From positions 1-64,000 of the forward strand of contig CALKXE010000002.1 of assembly GCA_938003955.1 (NCBI GenBank): a stretch of 64,000 nt of DNA, given 5' to 3'. A program made the position numbers and the translations under genes. Below are positions 35,544 through 43,395 of this stretch, piece after piece. Source of the DNA: an uncultured Saprospiraceae bacterium. Lineage in GTDB: Bacteria; Bacteroidota; Bacteroidia; Chitinophagales; Saprospiraceae. Position 1 is the stretch's first letter, and each line of letters starts with the position of its first letter. The notes under the pieces are model-generated. The model was not told where the DNA came from. It saw only the letters and a list, made by a program, of their open reading frames with translations, and did no database searches.

Positions 35544-37163
35544 TCACTTTTTTATCAAATCTGTTAATTTGCTAGAAGAGTTAAAATATTCTAGAGATCT
35601 AATTACAAATTCATCCAATGGCAGTTCGAAATTAAATACAGCTTCTTCATCTTCTAAGTTCTTTATTAAAGATGAAGTTATTTTATTACGAATATCCTCG
35701 CTATATACATTAAAGTAGGTTGCGTTTTCTGCCGATTTGTTTTCATTTAGGTAATCCAAATAGATCTCTTTGGAAACAGGTAATATTTCAGACTTAGTTA
35801 CTTCGCTCTTTCTCTCTGCCAGTGCTTTGAAGACATATTGAGGTATTGCATTGATAATATCACCATAAATGGGTTCAAACCTTACAGAGTCAATTGGAAT
35901 AAAGATATCTGGTGTGATCCCTCCCCCACCAAAAACGGGTCTTTTCAATCTCATTGTTTCATATAACTTAGAACCGCCTTCAGCTATTGAATCTTCAGAG
36001 AAAAACTCTCCACTATAATATCTTTCTTCGTAATCAGAATAATAGTTTTCTTTATCATCATAAGTCCTCTGAATACTTCGTCCTGACGGAGTGTAATACC
36101 GGGCTACTGTAAGCCTAAGTGCTCCTCCATTATTAAGATCATATTGTTCCTGAACTAGCCCTTTACCAAAAGATCTACGGCCAATTATCACGCCTCTGTC
36201 CCAATCTTGAATTGCGCCAGCCATTATTTCAGATCCTGATGCAGAATTTTCATCAATCAACACAGATATCTTATCAACTCTAAAAAATGACTTACCTGTT
36301 GAGTTATATTCTTGCTTCTTATCACTATTACCTTGAGTATAAACCATGAGGTTACCCTTATTCTTGAATAACTGGCTCAAAATATTAGTTGCTTGAGGAA
36401 GATAACCTCCTGGATTATCTCTCAGATCAATGATGACATTCTTCATCCCATGATTCTCAGTCAAGTCTTGAATATAATCCATAAACTCTCTATAAGTATT
36501 GGCCCCAAATCTATCAACTTTAATATATCCGGTTTCTTCATCTACCATAACTCCCCCTTTAACTGAACTTACAGGTATATCATCTATTAATATATTGGCT
36601 ATCTTTTCTTGATTCTCGCTTGTGATCAATTTTAATTCTAACTCATCTCCTATATCTCCTCTTAGCATTTTTCTGATATCAGAAAATTTTAGTCCTTGGC
36701 CAGCTACTATTGAATCATTAATACTTATTAATTTATCAAATGATTTTATTCCGGCTCTTGAGGCTGGACCTTCCGGAATAGCATTAATAATATTAACAGT
36801 ATCGTCAAGGTAAAATATCTCTACTCCTATTCCTCGAAAACGCCCCTCCATCTCATTATTGACTCTTGCAATTTGATCTGGAGTAATATATACAGAATGA
36901 GGATCTAAATCAGCTAAGACAGCTTCTATAGCCTTATCTGTCAAAATTTCTCTATCTATACTATCAACATATCTAGTTTCGATGAATCTTATCAGCTCCT
37001 CAACTGGCCCAACAGCGCCCAAAGCTTCATCATCAACGAAGGAGATCAAGCTACTCTGGTCCTGATTATTCATCTTGTAACCAAATAGCATTCCTAAAGC
37101 CAGCATTATCGATAATGCCAACGGTTGCCAAATTTTGTATGTATCTTTCTCTTTAGACTCCAC
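35544..37163 (-). CDS. S41 family C-terminal processing protease
   Basis: A 539-residue protease beginning at GTG. One N-terminal membrane segment (about 11-30), a PDZ domain (about 105-190, with FRGIGVEIFYLDD and PEGPASRAGIKSFDKLIS) and a peptidase domain with IDLRDNPGGYL, SASGSE (307-312, containing the catalytic Ser) and Lys334 in FGKGLVQ form the Ser/Lys dyad typical of CtpA/Tsp enzymes. It likely processes or degrades envelope proteins in the periplasm. It has no stand-out neighbours. Confidence 0.94.
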   Translation of the reverse strand: MESKEKDTYKIWQPLALSIMLALGMLFGYKMNNQDQSSLISFVDDEALGAVGPVEELIRFIETRYVDSIDREILTDKAIEAVLADLDPHSVYITPDQIARVNNEMEGRFRGIGVEIFYLDDTVNIINAIPEGPASRAGIKSFDKLISINDSIVAGQGLKFSDIRKMLRGDIGDELELKLITSENQEKIANILIDDIPVSSVKGGVMVDEETGYIKVDRFGANTYREFMDYIQDLTENHGMKNVIIDLRDNPGGYLPQATNILSQLFKNKGNLMVYTQGNSDKKQEYNSTGKSFFRVDKISVLIDENSASGSEIMAGAIQDWDRGVIIGRRSFGKGLVQEQYDLNNGGALRLTVARYYTPSGRSIQRTYDDKENYYSDYEERYYSGEFFSEDSIAEGGSKLYETMRLKRPVFGGGGITPDIFIPIDSVRFEPIYGDIINAIPQYVFKALAERKSEVTKSEILPVSKEIYLDYLNENKSAENATYFNVYSEDIRNKITSSLIKNLEDEEAVFNFELPLDEFVIRSLEYFNSSSKLTDLIKK

Positions 37164-37499
37164 TCTATTCCAAATTATTTAACAAAACAATGAATATATC
37201 ATATATATGTTCACTTCTATCGCTTAAACCATGTAATAGTAATTATTACCATTTATCTTTACGCATATTTCTTGCCAAGAATCTATTAATAGTCCTAGAA
37301 CAACTCGAATCCCGAATTAATAAATATAAAACTAAGTTAACAATGCTTTAGAGACCACAGGAAAATAACTGATGTCTTTGTTATACTTTGACTGCCATTA
37401 AACTTTTCTTTTATTATTGGTATTAAAAGAGCTTTGACATCAAATAAGACTTGGATTAGAATAATAAATGATTTCTACTGAATAGAAAATTTTAAATTT
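37164..37499. other. Intergenic region upstream of the Lrp-type regulator
   Basis: 336 AT-rich bases between two divergent genes. Promoters for both are expected. TATACTTTG near 37382-37390 has one base too many to match TAnnTTTG. No repeat or hairpin with a T-run was seen. Confidence 0.4.
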
Positions 37500-37979
37500 A
37501 TGAAAAACACTGAAGTTAAACTTGACAAAACAGATCACGGCATACTATCTATTTTAATGATGGATGCAAAAACACCGTATGCTGAAATCGGCTCACAGTT
37601 ATCTGTATCTACCGGTACTGTCCATGCTAGATTAAAAAAAATGATAGATTTAGGGGTAATTAATGGCACCCACCTTTCGGTAGACTACAAAAGAATAGGA
37701 TTTGATGTCATCGCTTTTTTAGGAATCTATCTTGAAAAAAGTGATTTATATTCTACAGTAAGTAATGAGCTAAAAAAAATCCCAGAAGTGGTAAGTGCAC
37801 ATTATACAACTGGAGTGTATAGCATATTTGCCAAAGTAGTTTGTAGAGATACTGATCACCTGAGATCAGTATTATCTAATTCTATACAAAGTGTACAAGG
37901 CATTCAGAGAACAGAGACATTCATCTCATTACAAGAAAGTATAAATAGACCCTTGATAATTGATAACATCAAAATATAA
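37500..37979 (+). CDS. Lrp/AsnC family transcriptional regulator
   Basis: A regulator of 159 residues, the standard length. The N-terminal half is a winged helix-turn-helix (ILSILMMDAKTPYAEIGSQL, then SVSTGTVHARLKKMIDLGVI). The C-terminal half is the RAM ligand-binding domain (VSAHYTTGVYSIFAKVVCRD). It binds DNA as an oligomer and responds to an amino acid or similar small molecule. Its regulon is not evident; rpoD lies convergently downstream. Confidence 0.93.
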   Translation: MKNTEVKLDKTDHGILSILMMDAKTPYAEIGSQLSVSTGTVHARLKKMIDLGVINGTHLSVDYKRIGFDVIAFLGIYLEKSDLYSTVSNELKKIPEVVSAHYTTGVYSIFAKVVCRDTDHLRSVLSNSIQSVQGIQRTETFISLQESINRPLIIDNIKI

Positions 37980-38052
37980 CAAGATATTCTATCCAAATTA
38001 AAGTTACAATTTGAGATTAAGAATAATGTTTGGAGTCACTAAAAACTAAAGT

Positions 38053-38092
38053 AAAAAAAGAAGGGCCCTCCGTAGAAAAATGGAGAAGCCCT
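38053..38092 (-). terminator. Terminator of the primary sigma factor gene
   Basis: On the minus strand AGGGC (38092-38088) pairs with GCCCT (38066-38062), extended by four CTCC/GGAG pairs inside, and is followed by CTTCTTTTTTTAC. It lies 66 bases after the rpoD stop codon. Confidence 0.8.
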
Positions 38093-38157
38093 ATATTAAG
38101 GTGTTAAGATCGATGCAAATATAGATAAATTATATTAGTTTATAAAATCTATTTTTA

Positions 38158-39027
38158 CTAAGCTCCTAAGTAATGCTTTAACAATTTACTTCTTGAAGCT
38201 GATCTTAATTTATTTATTGCTTTGTCTTTAATCTGTCTTACTCTCTCTCTCGTAAGCCCAAACTTGTCACCTATATCTTCTAGAGACATAGGATGCTCTA
38301 CTCCTATTCCAAAATACAATTTGATAACGTCACATTGTCTTTCAGTTAATGTACCTAATGATCTTTCTATCTCTGTTCTTAATGAATGTGTGTATTCTAG
38401 AGATTGATCTGTTTTTGCTGTTTGATTATTTTCCAATACATCAAGTAATGAATTGTCCTCACCATCTACAAACGGAGCATCCATGGATACATGCCTTGCA
38501 GCTACACCTAATGTAGTTTCTACCTCTTCTGTAGAGATCTCAAGTAATGTAGCTAATTCTTCCGGAGAAGGCTCTCTTTCAAATTCTTGTTCTAATTGAG
38601 AAAACGCTCTATTAATCTTATTAAGAGATCCTACCTTGTTAAGTGGAAGTCTAACAATTCTTGATTGCTCGGCAAGTGCTTGTAGGATAGACTGTCTAAT
38701 CCACCAAACTGCATATGAGATAAATTTGAATCCTCTCGTCTCATCAAACCTTTGAGCGGCTTTGATTAATCCTAGATTTCCTTCATTGATCAAATCACTT
38801 AATGATAGACCTTGATTTTGATATTGCTTAGCAACTGAAACTACGAATCTGAGGTTTGCTTTTGTGAGCTTCTCAAGTGCTTCTTGATCATCCTGTTTAA
38901 TTCTCTGAGCTAAATCAACCTCCTCTTCTGGAGTAAGTAGATCAACCTTTCCTATTTCTTGAAGGTATTTCTCTAAAGATTGACTTTCTCGATTTGTGAT
39001 CGACTTCGTAATTTTTAGTTGTCTCAT
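38158..39027 (-). CDS. rpoD: RNA polymerase primary sigma factor
   Basis: A short group 1 sigma factor of 289 residues, typical of Bacteroidota, which lack region 1.1 and the long non-conserved insert. Region 1.2 is around [19 protein letters not shown]. Region 2 contains [20 protein letters not shown] and [13 protein letters not shown]. Region 3 follows. Region 4 ends with [20 protein letters not shown], the -35 element recognition helix region. It directs RNA polymerase to TAnnTTTG promoters. A TACTTTTG box lies just upstream, and a strong terminator follows. Confidence 0.96.
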   Translation of the reverse strand: MRQLKITKSITNRESQSLEKYLQEIGKVDLLTPEEEVDLAQRIKQDDQEALEKLTKANLRFVVSVAKQYQNQGLSLSDLINEGNLGLIKAAQRFDETRGFKFISYAVWWIRQSILQALAEQSRIVRLPLNKVGSLNKINRAFSQLEQEFEREPSPEELATLLEISTEEVETTLGVAARHVSMDAPFVDGEDNSLLDVLENNQTAKTDQSLEYTHSLRTEIERSLGTLTERQCDVIKLYFGIGVEHPMSLEDIGDKFGLTRERVRQIKDKAINKLRSASRSKLLKHYLGA

Positions 39028-39063
39028 ATATATATTTTATCTTATTTTTCTACTAAAGGAGTG

Positions 39064-39071
39064 CAAAAGTA
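39064..39071 (-). promoter_or_regulatory. Bacteroidota -7 promoter box for rpoD
   Basis: TACTTTTG on the minus strand, about 37 bases before the rpoD start, matching TAnnTTTG. No -33 TTTG at the expected distance. Confidence 0.5.
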
Positions 39072-39291
39072 CGGGTTATATTGGGATTATTCACCCTAAA
39101 TATAAAACTAAGTTATTAAACTTTATGTAATACAATTAGTTTGCCACGATTCCCCTTCTATAAATTAAAGTTTAACGAAAAAAGTTCATTTCTTTTGATA
39201 AATGGATTATTTATTTTTATTTGCGGCGTAAGACTTAATATCTTACATTATATTATTATTAAATAATGATTTACATAAAGCATTTTTTATA

Positions 39292-39672
39292 ATGGGAAGA
39301 AAAAAAATTGAAATAGAATTTATCTTCAGAGCGTCACCAGCGATACTCTATAGTTTCTTAACCGATCCTGCCACTTTGGTAAGATGGTTCTGTGACGAAG
39401 TAGATATCCAAGATGATGTTTTCACCTTTAGTTGGGATGGATCTGAGGAAATTGCCACAATGGTTGATGATATAGAAGAAGAAAGAGTAAAATTCAAATG
39501 GGAAGATGCAGATGATCCAGAAGAATATCTAGAATTCTATATGTACAAATCAAATATTACAAACGAAACAGTTATGGAATTAACTGACTATTGTGATGAT
39601 GATGAAGTACAAGAACAAAAAGACCTTTGGGAATCACAAATGAAAAAGCTTAAAGTTGAGTGTGGTGGTTAA
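39292..39672 (+). CDS. START-like domain protein (SRPBCC superfamily)
   Basis: An acidic 126-residue protein beginning KKIEIEFIFRASPAILYSFL, the first strands of the AHA1/START-like fold, with LVRWFCDEVDIQDDVFTFSW and TVMELTDYCDDDE after it. It matches the START-like family common in Bacteroidota, a single domain with a hydrophobic pocket. Whether it binds a lipid or acts as a chaperone cofactor is unknown. It is divergent from rpoD and is followed by a strong terminator. Confidence 0.88.
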   Translation: MGRKKIEIEFIFRASPAILYSFLTDPATLVRWFCDEVDIQDDVFTFSWDGSEEIATMVDDIEEERVKFKWEDADDPEEYLEFYMYKSNITNETVMELTDYCDDDEVQEQKDLWESQMKKLKVECGG

Positions 39673-39694
39673 TATAACTGCTCTTTTCTTGTAG

Positions 39695-39734
39695 AATAAT
39701 AAAGGCTTTGAGAAATCGAAGCCTTTATTATTTT
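39695..39734 (+). terminator. Terminator of the START-like gene
   Basis: A perfect 14-bp stem, AATAATAAAGGCTT at 39695-39708 and AAGCCTTTATTATT at 39719-39732, with a 10-base loop, followed by TTTATTTAA. It starts 22 bases after the stop codon. Confidence 0.85.
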
Positions 39735-39976
39735 ATTTAATCATCACTTAATAGTATGATTTTGATAGTTGCTTATGCTATGTCATTACTATTTTAGTTT
39801 GAATCTTAAGACTATGGTGTAGTGCCGAGGTGAGAGAAATACTCTGAGTGATGAGAAATACATCTCGATGAAAAATACTCTCTACCTAGCAAAAATTCTA
39901 AATTTGAATATTGCTTTTAAAACACGCGACATCTTGTATCGTAATCAGTATTCTTTAACCTATTACCACACCCCTC
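39735..39976. other. Intergenic region with a possible long hairpin
   Basis: Non-coding DNA between convergent genes. AGGTGAGAG near 39830 and CTCTCTACCT near 39880 are nearly complementary, with further short pairings between them (GAGAAATAC and its relatives), so a folded structure is possible. No T-run follows. Nothing else was seen. Confidence 0.35.
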
Positions 39977-42900
39977 TTAATTTTTCATTGTATAGCTCTT
40001 TGCCTTACCATTATTGAAAAAGGCTAAAAGCTCAACATTGTTTCCATTTTTCACAACCTCCAAAGATCGTCCATCTCCAGGCAACCAAATTCCGCTGTTG
40101 TACGCAGATACATATTGCAGCTTACCACTCTTACTCCCTAATAATACCCAGCCATAGCCAGCGTCATATCTAGCTGTTTCCACTTCCGCTCCATAGTGAT
40201 TCCCTATACCAACAACATCCTTTATACCATCATTATTAATATCTATAATCGACATTGATTTGAGAGGGGAAATCTGACATTCCGAAGGCAAATCATCTGA
40301 CGTCCAACCTGTTGCACTATTCCAAAGCACTTTATGGCTCATGCCGGTTATCTTTTTGTGAACACTTTTCTTGATATTATCTGCACCTAATATATCCTCG
40401 ATACCGGCTAAAGCAAATTCATTAAACGTAGGAAATTTATCTTTTATATCAGGAATTTGTTGGCTACTGCATTCTCTTCCACGGGTAGGCACTACCTTAT
40501 CATTATAGTGCTTAGCCAATACGATATCATTTGTTCCTGAACCATCAAAATCCCGCCCAAATATCTCCAATGGCTTTTCCTCACTTGGATGAAATTTATT
40601 ATTAGTTCCAAACGACCCCAGAATTAGATCCATCCGTCCATCGCCATTCAAGTCACCTGTCTCAATTGTATTCCACCAACTTGAAAGACTTTCCATTTCA
40701 GCGGGCATATCTAACTTAAGCTTACTTCCATCAGATATAATAACGTGCGGTATAGACCACTCTCCTACTGTAACTATATCTAATTTTCCATCATCATTAT
40801 AATCTATCTCAACAGCATCAGAGACTAAACCTATTTCTTCAAGTCCAATTCCTAATTCATTGTTTATTACAAATTCAGCATTTTTATTCTCTAATATATA
40901 TGTGGAATAACTCTCTGGATATGATCCTATTTTATGCCCACCAAAAACAATTAAATCTTGATCACCGTCTGAATCTATATCTTTAGCTATTGCTTTCGAT
41001 GTATTCTTTCCTATTTTGGGAAGTCTAATATCTTCTGAAAAATTCCCTTTGCCATCATTTATCAACAATTGATCAACTAGCCATCCATTTCCATTTTCAG
41101 CAGATTCATTTCCACCATTTACGAGATAAATATCTTGATCACCATCACCATCTGCATCAAAAAACGTAAAACCTCTATTTTCTTTAGATTTGATTGATTC
41201 CCAAAACGTAGTATTAATACGCTCCCATTTCCCATATTTAAAGACCATCTGCTGAGCTGCTTGATCAATACTACCTCCTATGAACAATTCTACTCGACTA
41301 TCTCCATCTACATCAGCTGTGGATGTTGCAGGGCCATTCTCAGACAGTTTATGAGGCAGTAGGACTTCAACTTTGTAGTCATTGAATTCATTCTCTACGT
41401 GGGTATAATCTATCTTATTAGATTCCGAAAAGAATTTTGATTTTCCAGAATTCCTTTTAGATATAACTAGCTCTAAGCTCTCTTTCGACAATTCAATCAA
41501 GTTATCAGCTTGATCCAGTGGTAAAACATAGGTTTTATCATAAATAGTAGTTATCGTCCCTCCATATATTTCACAACCTTCTGGAACCGCAAATATTATA
41601 TGATCCCAACTCGACGAATTATATCCTCTTGTAGGAACAATATCTTTCCTTTGAGTACCACAATTTGTTTCGATTATAAATTTGGCATTCAAGAATTCAT
41701 TCCAAATATCAGACTTAAGGCTATATCTAAATATCCTACTTGATCTAACAGTCTGATTTTCTATTATCTTACTTGGCCCCTCAGATACAGAAGCTACAAT
41801 ATCAAGATCACCATCTCGATCAAGGTCAGCAACAGCAGACCCTGTAGAGAAATCAGGAGAATAAGTCCCACTTTTCTTAGTAGCATCTTCGAATTTTAGA
41901 CCACCTTTATTTTCATAATAATAATTTGAAATAGGATTAGAAGGCACCTGATTCAAAAGATCCATAGCCTGAAACTCTCTATTCCCACTTGATATTTTTG
42001 ATGTCAACTTTTGTATAAAATCATTATTTCTGACATCTTTCTCAATACCATTCGTTACATACGCATCCTTAAGTCCATCCATATTGAAGTCTTCTAAAAT
42101 AACACTCCAACTCCAATCGGTCTGAGCTATACCTCCCATATGTGCTATTTCACTATAATGTCCTTCTCCTTGATTTAAGTGCATTGCGTTGAACATATAT
42201 TGGTAGTAATTACCTTGGCCCACACTCTTCCAAAAAGCTTCTTCATTCATGGCGCCCATATTTGTTTTGGACTTATAATGATCACTCGCAGACATATCTA
42301 ACGTCATGATATCATTCAATCCATCATTGTTAATATCAGCGACATCACTTCCCATTGAGAAATTTGAAATGTGCCCTACTCTGTCTTCTAACTCATTTTT
42401 AAATCCTTTCCCTTCCTGGTTTATATAAATGTAATCAGGTTTATCATAATCATTAGTAACATATAGATCGAGCCAACCATCTTCATTGATATCATTTACT
42501 AAGACATTTAAGCCATATGCAAGATTATCAATTCCGAATTCTTTTGATTTATCTAAATACCTACCGCTCTTCTTTCTTATATATAACTTATCATTATAAT
42601 CGAAGCTACTGTCTGGTAATTGTATACTACTTGCTTGCGCCAGTTTAGCATCCATTGGCTGATTTACAAGATACATATCCTTGTCGCCATCTTTATCAAC
42701 ATCAAAAAAGGCTGCCATAATAGAAAATCCTTTTGCATCTAAACCATACTCTTTAGCCTCATCCTTAAATGTATTGTTTTTCTGATTTACAAGCAATCTA
42801 TTCTTTCTATCATCTGGATTAGTTGATGGACCAAAAGAACATACATAAATATCCATCCATCCATCATTATTAATATCAACTACAGTCACTCCTGTTGTCC

Positions 42901-43288
42901 ATTGTAAGTTAGCCGGTAAAGCCTTAGCTGAAATCTCTTCAAATTTCATATTCCCCTCATTGATATACAATTTATCTTGGGTCATGTTCTGTCCCATATA
43001 TATATCAGGTAAGCCATCATTATTGAAATCCGCGATGCCCACACCAGATCCCATATAAAAAGATGCCCAAAGAAAATAATTGAAATTAGCGGTAGATTCT
43101 ATATGATTATCTGCATCCACTCCAGTGGATTTAGGATCTAATATTTTAAATTTTGTAGCTTCTTTCTTTATCGTATCAAAATCAACCAAACTTATTGAGT
43201 TCGAACTCGTATTATCGTCAGTTCCACATCCCAAAACAAATAAAGTGGCAATCACTATAAAACATGTAAAAAACTTATTCATCGACAT
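39977..43288 (-). CDS. FG-GAP/VCBS repeat lipoprotein with ASPIC/UnbV-like segment
   Basis: The ATG at 43288 is chosen (43282 is also possible; the TTG at 43309 overlaps a promoter box), giving 1103 residues. A lipobox (VLGC) follows the signal segment. About ten FG-GAP/VCBS calcium-binding repeats are visible as DxNxDGxxD loops (DFNNDGLPDIY, DINNDGWMDIY, DVDKDGDKDMY, DLDRDGDLDI, DIDSDGDQDL and others), forming one or two beta-propellers. In the middle, GTQRKDIVPTRGYNSS resembles the UnbV/ASPIC domain of CRTAC1-like proteins, which is usually C-terminal. A surface-exposed binding or adhesion role is likely; there is no T9SS tail, so it is probably lipid-anchored. Confidence 0.9.
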   Translation of the reverse strand: MSMNKFFTCFIVIATLFVLGCGTDDNTSSNSISLVDFDTIKKEATKFKILDPKSTGVDADNHIESTANFNYFLWASFYMGSGVGIADFNNDGLPDIYMGQNMTQDKLYINEGNMKFEEISAKALPANLQWTTGVTVVDINNDGWMDIYVCSFGPSTNPDDRKNRLLVNQKNNTFKDEAKEYGLDAKGFSIMAAFFDVDKDGDKDMYLVNQPMDAKLAQASSIQLPDSSFDYNDKLYIRKKSGRYLDKSKEFGIDNLAYGLNVLVNDINEDGWLDLYVTNDYDKPDYIYINQEGKGFKNELEDRVGHISNFSMGSDVADINNDGLNDIMTLDMSASDHYKSKTNMGAMNEEAFWKSVGQGNYYQYMFNAMHLNQGEGHYSEIAHMGGIAQTDWSWSVILEDFNMDGLKDAYVTNGIEKDVRNNDFIQKLTSKISSGNREFQAMDLLNQVPSNPISNYYYENKGGLKFEDATKKSGTYSPDFSTGSAVADLDRDGDLDIVASVSEGPSKIIENQTVRSSRIFRYSLKSDIWNEFLNAKFIIETNCGTQRKDIVPTRGYNSSSWDHIIFAVPEGCEIYGGTITTIYDKTYVLPLDQADNLIELSKESLELVISKRNSGKSKFFSESNKIDYTHVENEFNDYKVEVLLPHKLSENGPATSTADVDGDSRVELFIGGSIDQAAQQMVFKYGKWERINTTFWESIKSKENRGFTFFDADGDGDQDIYLVNGGNESAENGNGWLVDQLLINDGKGNFSEDIRLPKIGKNTSKAIAKDIDSDGDQDLIVFGGHKIGSYPESYSTYILENKNAEFVINNELGIGLEEIGLVSDAVEIDYNDDGKLDIVTVGEWSIPHVIISDGSKLKLDMPAEMESLSSWWNTIETGDLNGDGRMDLILGSFGTNNKFHPSEEKPLEIFGRDFDGSGTNDIVLAKHYNDKVVPTRGRECSSQQIPDIKDKFPTFNEFALAGIEDILGADNIKKSVHKKITGMSHKVLWNSATGWTSDDLPSECQISPLKSMSIIDINNDGIKDVVGIGNHYGAEVETARYDAGYGWVLLGSKSGKLQYVSAYNSGIWLPGDGRSLEVVKNGNNVELLAFFNNGKAKSYTMKN

Positions 43289-43306
43289 TTCTTTATAATT
43301 ATAATA

Positions 43307-43314
43307 CAAAACTA
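43307..43314 (-). promoter_or_regulatory. -7 promoter box for the VCBS gene
   Basis: TAGTTTTG on the minus strand, a match to TAnnTTTG. It puts the transcription start at about 43300, so translation from the TTG at 43309 is unlikely. Confidence 0.4.
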
Positions 43315-43326
43315 ATAATACTAATA

Positions 43327-43360
43327 CAAAAAAGAGCCTAACTCAAAAGAATTAGGCTCT
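43327..43360 (-). terminator. Terminator of the T9SS protein gene
   Basis: On the minus strand AGAGCCTAA (43360-43352) pairs with TTAGGCTCT (43341-43333) across a 10-base loop and is followed by a T-run. It lies 36 bases after the stop of the 992-residue protein gene. Confidence 0.85.
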
Positions 43361-43395
43361 CATTATAAAGTTCAGTTATAATTAACTGATTTGCA

